A DNA stretch of 64,000 nt from Thermoleptolyngbya sichuanensis A183 (lineage in GTDB: Bacteria > Cyanobacteriota > Cyanobacteriia > Elainellales > Elainellaceae), in NCBI RefSeq assembly GCF_013177315.1, contig NZ_CP053661.1, forward strand, positions 1,054,001 to 1,118,000, given 5' to 3'. The position numbers and the translations under genes were made by a program. Each line of letters opens with the position of its first letter. Positions within the stretch are counted from its first letter, which is position 1. The notes under the pieces were generated by a model. It made no database searches. It was not told the DNA's origin and saw only the letters and a list, made by a program, of their open reading frames with translations. This document shows, one piece after another, positions 24,241 through 32,600 of the stretch.

Positions 24241-24825
24241 TTAGTCTGCTGCTAAATCTGGTGCGAAGGAAAGTGGAGCGCGGGCCGGTTCTGCAAGTTG
24301 CGCCCTGACCCAGTTTTCATAGTCCACCAAAAGCTGATGCATGAGCCGCTGCTTGATCGTGCCCAAAACGCTCCGCAGCAGCCCGTTTCCAGTTGCCTCC
24401 AGCAAGGGGCGGGGCGTGACCCAGAGCGCAGGCGGCAGCCCGACCTCGACCTGCAAATTCGCTTGACCCAGCAGCCGAGTTCCATAGCGAGTTTGCACAG
24501 GCATCAGTTGCCCCAGCAGATCGAGATGAAACCGCTCATTGATGTAGTCCACACCCAAGATCTCGCTGCCCGCCGACCGCAGCGTAATGCCGCCTTCTGC
24601 GTCATTCCAGATGTCAATATCCACCGTGGGCTGGAGGCTGAGCGTGAGGAACGTAATCGGGCGCATTTTGAGACGAAAGCGATCGCCCCCCAGTGCTTCA
24701 ACCCGGCTAGAGTCAACCAGCGCCGTGATCAACCGATGGGGCTGACGCAAATAGTGCTGAATTGGAATCGGCTGCTCAGGAACCTTGAGTTCGACCGATT
24801 GGGAGGCGGAGAAACGAGTCTGCAT
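24241..24825 (-). CDS. DUF1997 family protein
   Basis: A 194-residue protein. The frame is open further upstream, but the ATG at 24825 (MQTRFSASQSVELKVPEQPIPIQHYLRQP) gives the N-terminus expected for this family. Features include RLKMRPITFLTLSLQPTVDI and the strand-rich segment up to VEVGLPPALWVTPRPLLEATGN. DUF1997 proteins are widespread in cyanobacteria and plants and are related to the START-like superfamily; the biochemical role is unknown. The gene is convergent with rnhB and divergent from pheA. Confidence 0.85.
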   Translation of the reverse strand: MQTRFSASQSVELKVPEQPIPIQHYLRQPHRLITALVDSSRVEALGGDRFRLKMRPITFLTLSLQPTVDIDIWNDAEGGITLRSAGSEILGVDYINERFHLDLLGQLMPVQTRYGTRLLGQANLQVEVGLPPALWVTPRPLLEATGNGLLRSVLGTIKQRLMHQLLVDYENWVRAQLAEPARAPLSFAPDLAAD

Positions 24826-25282
24826 GTCAGATAGCGTGAGGAGAAAAAATAAATTGCAGGGCGGGAACATGAAAACTGAGTAACCTTGCCGCCTGCTTAA
24901 CCATCCATTGCAAAAAGACAAAAGACTCAGTAGCAAAAAGCTAGTGCGTAATCGCTCAGCGCTTCAGTCGAGCAATACCTGACCAGTCCGTGCTGGAAAC
25001 AATACCCCAGAGCTTGCATAGCCTTTCATAGCACTCTGCCTGAACCATTCGGGAATCGCCAAAATTCATGCCTAACTGGGCGCTTGCTGGGAGAGAGACT
25101 GGGCGATTGACTCGTGGGTTCATTTGCGTCAGCTAAGTTCATCCTGAAGCAATATGAAGCTGCAAACAAGCGTGTTGGCTATCCCTTAAACAAATTTTAC
25201 AGCTTTTCCCAGAAATCTACCTTGACTATAGGTAGTATACGGAGGTTTTACAGGGAATGCTGAGATTTCTACTGGACACCAT
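24826..25282. other. Divergent promoter region between the DUF1997 gene and pheA
   Basis: About 457 bases with no supported gene. On the plus strand, TTGACT at 25222-25227 could be a -35 box for pheA, but no good -10 box stands at standard spacing (GTATAC at 25235 is too close). GGAGG at 25241 is too far from the pheA ATG to act as its ribosome-binding site. Confidence 0.4.
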
Positions 25283-26128
25283 ATGACTATCTTGATTGCT
25301 CATCTTGGGCCAGCCGGAACCTATGCCGAAGATGCGGCGATCGCCTGTCGCGCATGGCTAGAAAGCACGTCCGGGCTGTCGAGCGAACTGCGTCCCTATT
25401 CCAGCATTCCAAAAACGCTGCGGGCCACCGAGAGCGGGGAAACCCAGCTTTCGGTCGTGCCAGTCGAAAACTCCATTGAAGGAAGCGTGACCACCACGCT
25501 GGATACGCTCTGGCAGATGAATTCCTTGCAGATCCAGCGGGCGATCGTGCTGCCGATTGACCACGCGCTCATCTCCCGCGCCCCCGATCTGGCATCCCTG
25601 CAAACGGTGTATGCACATCCGCAGGCCCTCGCCCAGTGTCAGGGCTGGCTGGAACGGATGCTGCCGGAGGTGCGGTTGATCCCTGCTAGCTCTAATGCCG
25701 AAGCGCTCCACAAACTGGAGCAAGAACCCCAGTCGGGGGCGATCGCCTCTCGCCGCGCCGCCAAGCTCTACAATTTACCCGTGCTGAGCTACCCGATCAA
25801 CGACTATCCCGACAACTGCACTCGCTTTTGGGTCTTGGGAGTAACGCCATCCCCCGGCGGCACCCATACCTCCCTGGCCTTCAGCGTCCCTGCCAATATC
25901 CCTGGCGCACTGGTCACGCCGCTCCAGGTCTTTGCGACCCGCAACCTAAACCTGAGCCGCATCGAGTCTCGACCCAGCAAGCGATCGCTCGGAGATTACG
26001 TCTTTTTTATTGACATCGAAGCCAGCGCAGACGATCCAACGGTTCAGCAGGCTCTCCAAGAGCTAACCCAGCACACCGAAACCCTGAAACTGCTGGGCAG
26101 CTACTCCATTGCTAAAGTGACTTGCTAA
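25283..26128 (+). CDS. pheA: Prephenate dehydratase
   Basis: A 281-residue monofunctional enzyme converting prephenate to phenylpyruvate in phenylalanine synthesis. The catalytic domain starts with AHLGPAGTYAEDAA and carries VVPVENSIEGSV and the NCTRFWVLG motif with the active-site Thr. The C-terminal ACT domain begins near residue 200, with NLSRIESRPSKRSLGDYVFFIDIE, and gives feedback inhibition by phenylalanine in the family. There is no chorismate mutase domain. The last codons and stop form part of a four-copy 13 bp tandem repeat. Confidence 0.96.
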   Translation: MTILIAHLGPAGTYAEDAAIACRAWLESTSGLSSELRPYSSIPKTLRATESGETQLSVVPVENSIEGSVTTTLDTLWQMNSLQIQRAIVLPIDHALISRAPDLASLQTVYAHPQALAQCQGWLERMLPEVRLIPASSNAEALHKLEQEPQSGAIASRRAAKLYNLPVLSYPINDYPDNCTRFWVLGVTPSPGGTHTSLAFSVPANIPGALVTPLQVFATRNLNLSRIESRPSKRSLGDYVFFIDIEASADDPTVQQALQELTQHTETLKLLGSYSIAKVTC

Positions 26129-26160
26129 ATTGGCTTGCTAAATTGGCTTGCTAGCGTGGC
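26109..26160. repeat. 13 bp tandem repeat, four copies, spanning the pheA stop
   Basis: Adjacent units TTGCTAAAGTGAC (26109), TTGCTAAATTGGC (26122), TTGCTAAATTGGC (26135) and TTGCTAGCGTGGC (26148). The pheA stop TAA (26126-26128) is in the second unit. The two middle copies are identical. Confidence 0.85.
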
Positions 26161-26296
26161 TGAGCCAATCCCTATCTTGCCTGGGGTGGTGTATTTGGGA
26201 CAATAGGTTTGAGCTTTAGACTTTGAGCTTTCAGCGAGGCAAACAAGCGAGTTGCGATAAAGCTGGCAGACCCAAAAGCGCTAACCCGAAATTGAC

Positions 26297-26947
26297 CTAG
26301 CCATCGAAGCGCAGGGCATCCTTCAGCGCAGTCCGGGCGGCAAGGTGGCTACGAGTAGAGGTCAAAATCTCCGCTTCTCGCTCCAGACGAGCCGCCGTGT
26401 CTTGCAGTTCTAGCAACGCCTGCTGCTCCTGAGCTACGCCGTATAGATTGCTGGCGACCCAGTAAGACAGTTCTAGCGGCAAATCTGGAATATCGTCAGG
26501 CACTTCGATTTCCTGATTGGTCAGCTTCGCAGAGAGCCGCACCACGTCTCGCAAAAGCTGATCCACCTCAATGCTAAGAGAGTGGAGGTTTCGCTCGGTG
26601 GGATGGTCTTCGATCCACTCGACTAGACCAACGTGATAGGGCTTTTCGCGCACATAATCCAACACTCGAAAGCGCTGCTGCCCCACGGTCATAATCTTCA
26701 TGCGGTCGTCGGGCATCCGGTGGAAGTTGGTGATTTCAGCGCAGCACCCCACGCTCGCGACGCGACCATCCGCAGGATCGACCATCAGCACTCCAAAGCG
26801 GCGATCGCTCTGGAGGATTGTGTTCATCATAATTCGGTAGCGGAATTCAAAAATGTGGAGGGGGAGTCGCCGCCCCGGAAACAGAACAACCTCTGAAAGG
26901 GGGAAGAGGGGGAGTTCTCGAACCGCAACCGATGAAGAAAATGCCAT
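26297..26947 (-). CDS. LON peptidase N-terminal (substrate-binding) domain protein
   Basis: A 216-residue protein consisting of the LON substrate-binding domain only, without AAA or protease domains. It shows VRELPLFPLSEVVLFPGRRLPLHIFEFRYR near the start, GRVASVGCCAEI in the middle and a helical C-terminal half (LSYWVASNLYGVAQEQQALLEL). Such stand-alone proteins occur throughout cyanobacteria. The role is uncertain; protein recognition is the likely activity, by homology. It is a single gene convergent with pheA. Confidence 0.9.
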   Translation of the reverse strand: MAFSSSVAVRELPLFPLSEVVLFPGRRLPLHIFEFRYRIMMNTILQSDRRFGVLMVDPADGRVASVGCCAEITNFHRMPDDRMKIMTVGQQRFRVLDYVREKPYHVGLVEWIEDHPTERNLHSLSIEVDQLLRDVVRLSAKLTNQEIEVPDDIPDLPLELSYWVASNLYGVAQEQQALLELQDTAARLEREAEILTSTRSHLAARTALKDALRFDG

Positions 26948-27172
26948 TGAGTTCTGTCTAATCAGTATCAGAGCCAGAAAGCGCTAGAGACGCACCTGCA
27001 CTCACACATACTGCAACGACTATAGACCGCCGATGCAGCGCTGATGATGGTGCTGATGAACCGCCATTGCCGTGTACACAAAGCTTTGGGCACTTATCTT
27101 TCAGTTTATCGCATTCCTCTGGTTTTCCCAAGGTTCGACAAACTGCGCTCAGTGCTCTGCATGGTGTTCTGA

Positions 27173-27220
27173 GCTTTTAGTGGTTTTCGCTTTTAGTGGT
27201 CTGAAGTTTTAGCGTTCTGA
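27173..27220. repeat. 16 bp tandem repeat, three copies, spanning the cutA stop
   Basis: Units GCTTTTAGTGGTTTTC (27173), GCTTTTAGTGGTCTGA (27189) and AGTTTTAGCGTTCTGA (27205). The third overlaps the end of cutA and contains its stop codon (27209-27211, minus strand). Confidence 0.8.
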
Positions 27221-27610
27221 CTTGTCGTCCTGATTCTGAAGGCTGACCCTCGATAGGGGCGACAGGGGGCTAACTGATGCTCCTAACCAGTTGAGATAGT
27301 CTGCTGATCCGGCTGCGATCGGCAGCGCGATGATTTCGGGAACGTCGTAGCTGTGGAGTTCCCGGATTTTGGTTTCGAGGGCTGGAAACAGGGTTAGGTC
27401 AGTCTTGATCACAAGCTGCCACTCGTCTTGCTGCTCCAAGGTATTCTGCCAGGTGTAGACCGAATGGACGGGAAACAGGCTGACGCAGGCCGCCAGCCGT
27501 TCGGCGACTAGGGCGCGGGCGAGCGCCTCTGCTTCGGTGCGAGAAGCAGCCGTCGTCAGCACCAGACCATACGGCGCTGGGAGATCGCACATTGCGGGGA
27601 GGTCACTCAT
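27209..27610 (-). CDS. cutA: Divalent cation tolerance protein CutA
   Basis: A 133-residue CutA1 protein, a small trimeric ferredoxin-like-fold protein named for copper tolerance, although its precise function is unsettled. Recognisable are LAACVSLFPVHSVYTWQN, EWQLVIKTDLTLFPALETKIRELHSYDVPEIIALPI and LNWLGAS. The C-terminus runs on for about 25 residues beyond the family core, with a low-complexity segment (SPLSPLSRVSLQNQDDKSER). The next gene upstream on the same strand is the HATPase gene, 33 bases away, so the two may be co-transcribed. Confidence 0.93.
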   Translation of the reverse strand: MSDLPAMCDLPAPYGLVLTTAASRTEAEALARALVAERLAACVSLFPVHSVYTWQNTLEQQDEWQLVIKTDLTLFPALETKIRELHSYDVPEIIALPIAAGSADYLNWLGASVSPLSPLSRVSLQNQDDKSER

Positions 27611-27643
27611 ACGGTGCTGGGGAACTGATGCGTTGAGGCTGCT

Positions 27644-28177
27644 CTAGTCTGGTCTGGCTAAGTCTTGCCGGGTGTAATGTTTCACAAAAAGGAGGCAGTT
27701 CCGCTGATCGGGCGATCGCCGATAGTCTAGAACGTCTGCTGTTTTTTTCATCAACAGCAGACCCCGACCGCCTGCGGCATCCCGGTCTACCTCATCTGGA
27801 ATCGCCTCCAGCATTTTTCGCAAGTTAAATGTCGGGCCACAGTCCCAAATCTGGATTTCTAGAAACTCTTTGAAAATCGTGACGCTAATTTCGATCGGGG
27901 TGTCTGGCGAACGGTTGCGATGGGCATGGCGGACGGCATTGGTAAAGCCTTCGGCCAGCGCAAGCTGACATTGTAGCCAGACTAGCTCTGGAATACCCGC
28001 GCATCGCAGACCGTCAAACCAGGCCAAGACATGATTTAGCTCGTTGAGCTGCGTATCGACCTGGATCTGCTCGCTCCGGAGCATGGTCAACTGAGTCGAT
28101 CGAGGAGCCGATCGAGCGGGTGAGACTTCGCAGGAAATCCTCGTCTCTTGGGAGGTGAAGCCGGAAGAGGACGACAT
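27644..28177 (-). CDS. Anti-sigma-type serine kinase (HATPase_c_2, RsbW/SpoIIAB-like)
   Basis: A 177-residue protein with a GHKL ATPase domain. The N-box is in LALAEGFTNAVRHAH, the G1 box in IQIWDCGPTF, and the G2-like segment is GGRGLLLMKKTADVLDY. In partner switching such proteins hold a sigma factor or other target and phosphorylate a STAS antagonist. The first 31 residues are not part of the domain, and an in-frame ATG at 28084 (MLRSEQIQVDTQ) is an alternative start. The gene diverges from the REC-PP2C phosphatase gene with 57 bases between the starts, an arrangement that suggests the two belong to one signalling module. Confidence 0.9.
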   Translation of the reverse strand: MSSSSGFTSQETRISCEVSPARSAPRSTQLTMLRSEQIQVDTQLNELNHVLAWFDGLRCAGIPELVWLQCQLALAEGFTNAVRHAHRNRSPDTPIEISVTIFKEFLEIQIWDCGPTFNLRKMLEAIPDEVDRDAAGGRGLLLMKKTADVLDYRRSPDQRNCLLFVKHYTRQDLARPD

Positions 28178-28234
28178 AAACGCTTATCTTAATAACTATC
28201 GTCAAGGTGTCATTGCTCTAGCCCTAGTCTTCCC

Positions 28235-29392
28235 ATGCCGCAGATTCTTATCATCGACGACGACTCAATTATTCAAACGGTGCTAAAAAAAGCGCTGCAA
28301 TCCCAAGGATATGAGGTTGCGATCGCAGATGATGGGGAGACTGGGCTGGCGCTAGCCGAGAAGCTGCGGCCGGCGCTGATCGTGTCGGATTGGGTGATGC
28401 CAGGACTAGACGGGCTAGAAGTCTGCCGCCGGGTCAAGGCAAACCCAGATCTGTCCACTACTTTCTTCATCTTACTCACTGCCCAGAGCGCTGTGGAAGA
28501 TCGAATTCAGGGCTTGGATACGGGCGCGGATGATTTTTTGGCGAAACCGATTGAAATTAATGAGCTTCAGGCGCGGGTGCGGGCGGGGCTGCGGCTGCAC
28601 TTGCTGAGTGAAGATTTGCAAACCCAAAAGCGCCTGCTCGAAAAGGAGCTATCGGAAGCCGCCTCCTACGTGCGATCGCTCCTCCCAGACCCAGCGACGG
28701 GCGACATTGAAATCGACAGCCGCTTTATTCCCTCTAGCCAGCTTGGGGGCGACTGTTTTGACTATTTTTGGCTCGACCCAGACTATCTGGCGATGTATTT
28801 GCTAGATGTGTCGGGGCACGGACTGGGTGCGGCGCTGCCGTCGATTACGGTGCTAAACCTGCTGCGATCGCAGTCGTTGCCCAATGTCAACTTTTACCAG
28901 CCCCACGTCGTGCTGCGGGCGCTGAACGAAGCGTTTCAAATGGATAGCCAGCACGACAAGTACTTCACTATCTGGTATGGCGTGTACAACAGGATCAAGC
29001 GGCAGCTCACCTACGCCTGCGCCGGACATCCACCCGCCGTGCTGATGCCGGGACGACTGCTGCCCCAGCCCGATAAACCGCCTGAAACCTGTCTGCTGGG
29101 GATGCGTCGGGTGCCAATTGGCATGATGCCCGATACGGTTTTTGAGAGCGATCGCTGCAACATTCCCCCCGGCAGCCTGCTGTATATCTTCAGCGACGGC
29201 ATCTATGACTTGCCCAGTTCTGCGGGTCAGCCCACTTGGGGACTGCATCCGTTTATCAACACTCTGTCTAACTATGCACCCAACGGTGCAACTATCCCAA
29301 ATCTCGATCTTTTGCTGCAAGCGGTTCGCAGTCAGGGTGGCGTGTCTACTTTTAGCGATGACCTATCTATTCTGCAAATCGCGTTTCATTAA
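28235..29392 (+). CDS. Response regulator with PP2C-type SpoIIE/RsbU phosphatase domain
   Basis: A 385-residue protein. The receiver domain (about residues 1-120) has the acidic pocket (IIDDD), the phospho-acceptor Asp52 (VSDWVMPG) and the Lys of FLAKP. A short helical linker (about 125-160) leads to the PP2C domain, with QLGGDCFDYF, LDVSGHGLGAALPS, FSDGIYDLP and TFSDDLSIL supplying the metal-binding aspartates. Proteins of this kind dephosphorylate STAS antagonists when a sensor kinase signals through the receiver. The divergent neighbour is a candidate anti-sigma kinase. No histidine kinase gene is in the window. Confidence 0.94.
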   Translation: MPQILIIDDDSIIQTVLKKALQSQGYEVAIADDGETGLALAEKLRPALIVSDWVMPGLDGLEVCRRVKANPDLSTTFFILLTAQSAVEDRIQGLDTGADDFLAKPIEINELQARVRAGLRLHLLSEDLQTQKRLLEKELSEAASYVRSLLPDPATGDIEIDSRFIPSSQLGGDCFDYFWLDPDYLAMYLLDVSGHGLGAALPSITVLNLLRSQSLPNVNFYQPHVVLRALNEAFQMDSQHDKYFTIWYGVYNRIKRQLTYACAGHPPAVLMPGRLLPQPDKPPETCLLGMRRVPIGMMPDTVFESDRCNIPPGSLLYIFSDGIYDLPSSAGQPTWGLHPFINTLSNYAPNGATIPNLDLLLQAVRSQGGVSTFSDDLSILQIAFH

Positions 29393-29421
29393 TTGCAGCC
29401 GATCACCCCGCCAACACACAT

Positions 29422-29511
29422 AGGACTTACGCAGTTGGAAGATTTCTCGCGGGCGCAGCCCGCGAGAAATCTTCCAAACCCTAGAAAACTTATCGCAAGT
29501 GCGTAAGTCCT
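29422..29511. mobile_element. Short palindromic MITE-like element
   Basis: The ends AGGACTTACGC (29422-29432) and GCGTAAGTCCT (29501-29511) are perfect inverted repeats, and the match extends to 15 of 16 positions inward. Inside is a second perfect hairpin with a 20 bp stem (29435-29454 with 29458-29477) and a 3 base loop. The AGGACTTACGCA end is one I recall from cyanobacterial insertion elements. There is no coding capacity. It lies between the REC-PP2C gene and the convergent giant gene and could also act in transcription termination. Confidence 0.75.
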
Positions 29512-29547
29512 GACGCAAATGGAACATACTTACTCGATGCGTGAATC

Positions 29548-29584
29548 AAAAAAGGTGTGCCGCTCTGAAAGCGAACAGCACACC
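29548..29584 (-). terminator. Terminator after the giant LamG/hemopexin gene
   Basis: Read on the minus strand, GGTGTGC (29584-29578) pairs with GCACACC (29560-29554), with an inner CGCT/AGCG stem, followed by six T (29553-29548). It stands 44 bases beyond the stop of the giant gene. Confidence 0.75.
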
Positions 29585-29628
29585 CCACGATTTACAGAAT
29601 CCTCAGGCAGTTGGTTGCCAGGAGTCGC

Positions 29629-32600
29629 TTATTGCACCTGGCTTTGCAGCACCGAATCCGGGAACACCTGGTAGTAGCGGCTCATATATTCAATGATGTA
29701 GCTCTCGGCGCTGGCCAGTTCTGGCATGAACCGAGAAATGACCTCACGAATTGCATCTGCCAGATCGCCATAGCTGCGTGTTTTTGACTGCACGTAGGGC
29801 TCCAATCGTTTGATCAGTTCCCAGTTGCTTTCGATGTTGGCGGCTCGCAGCGTGTCTTCGGCGGGCGTGGCGGCGGGAGAGCCATACCGGGGCAAGACGC
29901 GGCTGACGTAGGTGACGCGGTGCATCACGCGCCAGGGCTTGCCGACCTTCTGCTGGATGGACTGGCGCAGGGCGATCGCATTCGGATCGTTGCTCTGTTC
30001 CAGCCAGGCCCGGTCGAGCACCTTGTTTTCAAAGTCCTTAAAGTGTTCCTGGCTCGGCTCTAGATAGAACGTCATGAACCGATAGCCATCGACCTTCCCA
30101 GGACACTTGGCGCGATCGCCCTTGGCATCATACAGCGACAGACCCAACCGTTCTGCCTGCTGCGGGTTGGCGACCTGGATGTTGCGCTCCACATCCAGAT
30201 CCACCGTCACCCCGAAGGATCGCTGGGAAGCGCTGGTCCTGGTCTTGGTGAGGGTCTGGCTGCCGCCCCAGAAGGACTCTAGCTCAAAGTTGACCGCCAT
30301 TCCGGCGATCGCCGTGTTGAAGTCCATATAGCCCCCAATCTGACCCGACACCGAGAATGTGCCGCCAATCACCTCTTGCTGGGTCTCCATAAACTGCTGC
30401 GTTTCGGCAAACAGCCCGCCGTCGGCCGTCCAGACATAGGTGTTGAATAGGTTGCGGCGGGTCAGTTCGGGCAGCTTATCTTCCTGATTCAGGGCAATGC
30501 CGCCCTCGATCGCTGCACCAATGCTGGTTCCCACTAGGGGAAGAACGGGTGTCCCTCGCGCCATGCCCTTTTTGCCCGCAGGTTCCACGTCATAGCTGCG
30601 ATAGTCGGCCTCTAGCTCCTTCTGCTCCCGCTCGATGCGCTGCTTTAGGGCATAGGCTTCGATTGGCTTGAAGTAGCTGCGGTCGGGGCTGGAGTCGGTG
30701 GTGTTGGGATAATCCACCGCATCCGCATTCAGCCCCACGCGCCCGTCCAGCGTTCCCTGTTTCACATACTTCGGATTCATGGGGAACATGATCACGTTCC
30801 AGTCTTTGGGAATGTCGGGGTTGGGTTGCATCCGCAGAGCTACCGTCACCCGCCGTGCCGGGTCGCGATGCTTCAGCCGCATCACAAACACATCCGCTGT
30901 TTCCGACTGTACCAGCGCAAAGCCGACGTTTTTCGGCACATAGCGCCTGCCCAGTTCAGGATAGCGGGGGTGGGCAGCCTCTTCCCAGTCTCCCTGAGCA
31001 GTCAGGCGGCTGAGGGTGTTCGTGGTTTTGCCAAAGCTGACGGTACTGTTTTGCAGCCAGCTTGTGTTGGTTTCCATATTGCCCTTAATGCCCAGCACCA
31101 GGTTCGTGTTGACAGTTTCCACCACCAGCCCAAATCCAGCTTCATTTTTCACCTTGAAGCCAGCACCGAGCTTCATATTGAGGGCAGTTTTGTAGCTGCG
31201 ATCGCGCGTATTGGCGTAGGTATACATCATCTGGTCGGCTTCGGTGAGTTCCACCGTGCTGACCTTTTCGTAGGTATCGCGCACCGTCAGGTTTTCGCTG
31301 GGCACGGGCGGCGCACCCTCGATAAAGCCGATGAGCTGCGGGTCATACTGCGCCTGTCCCACCCACTCTAGTTCCAGATCACCGACCTTGTAGCCCGTTA
31401 GCAGTCGCCACTGGCCGTTGCGGATGTAGGCGTAGCAGCGCTTCATCACGCCTATCAGGTTGCCCGCCGAATCGGATTGCATATCGCCGTATTCCTGCAC
31501 CGCAGGCGCATTCGTCAGCACGTCATGAAAGTCGGTCTTGACCTGGGCCAGGGCGCTGCGAACCTGGGCGGTTTCTGTGCTGACGGGGGCCGTAGACAGG
31601 GCAAAGTAAGCCAGTGTTGCGTCCGTCAGCGGCGAGTTGGGCGCAGTGCCCGGAATCGCTAGATGCAGCCCGCGCCCAGAGCCATCTTGCAGTGTGTTGC
31701 CCACTTCGCTGGCGTGATAGTAGGCAAGGAGCTGTTCAAAATCGCCTGCAATGGGGCGGAACAGATTGTCCTGGATTTGCTCCAGCGTGCGGGCGACTTT
31801 CCAAATGCGGACTTCATCTAGTTCGCCTGTGAAGGCGTGGCGCTGCAACGCTGGGTTAGCGGTCGGAGCGCTTGCATCCGTACCCAGCGAAAATCCAGGT
31901 GTACCCTCAAAGGGTGGCTTTTGACGGCTCCAGGCATAGGGCGTGTTGCTGGCGCTCCAGACATAGGTCATCACGACATCGCCGTTGAGATAGAGCCGCA
32001 GACGCGAGGCTTCTGGGTCGCTGCTCTGCACCCAGCGTGCGCCGTAGATCGTGGCGTGATTTGTGCCCTTAGAGTCTTGGGCGATCGCCCTCTGGTTTTC
32101 CTCCAGTTGCCACCAGCCGACCAGCCCCTTTTCGCGGCCCTTGATCGCTTTGCCCAATTCCGAGGCAGTGAGAGCACGGCTCCACAGGCGCACCTCGCCC
32201 AGTTCTCCCCGGAACGAGTGAGCGGCCATCTTTGTGGCATCTCGCGGGTCAGTCTGGCAAACAGCCCAGCCGATTTCGAGGGGCTGACTACCGCTGCCGA
32301 TGGTTCCCTCAAACCGCTCTGGATTTTCCGCCTTGCTGACAGATTTCCAAATCTCATACTGCACGCCGTCCTGGCTGCGTGCATAGAAATGGAATTCATA
32401 CCATTGATTGATGCTCACTTGAGCATTACCTTGAGCGGTTTCAGTACGGTGCTGGCGCGTCACGCCGACATGATAGACCTGATTCGGCTGGAGTGAAAAT
32501 GAGGACTTTAGGAAGTGATTTTCGGGTGAATCCTGGTTGTCTTCAAAGGCGAAAACAAGCTTCCCTTCTTTGTTCACTGACAGAGAATAAGTACAGTCAT

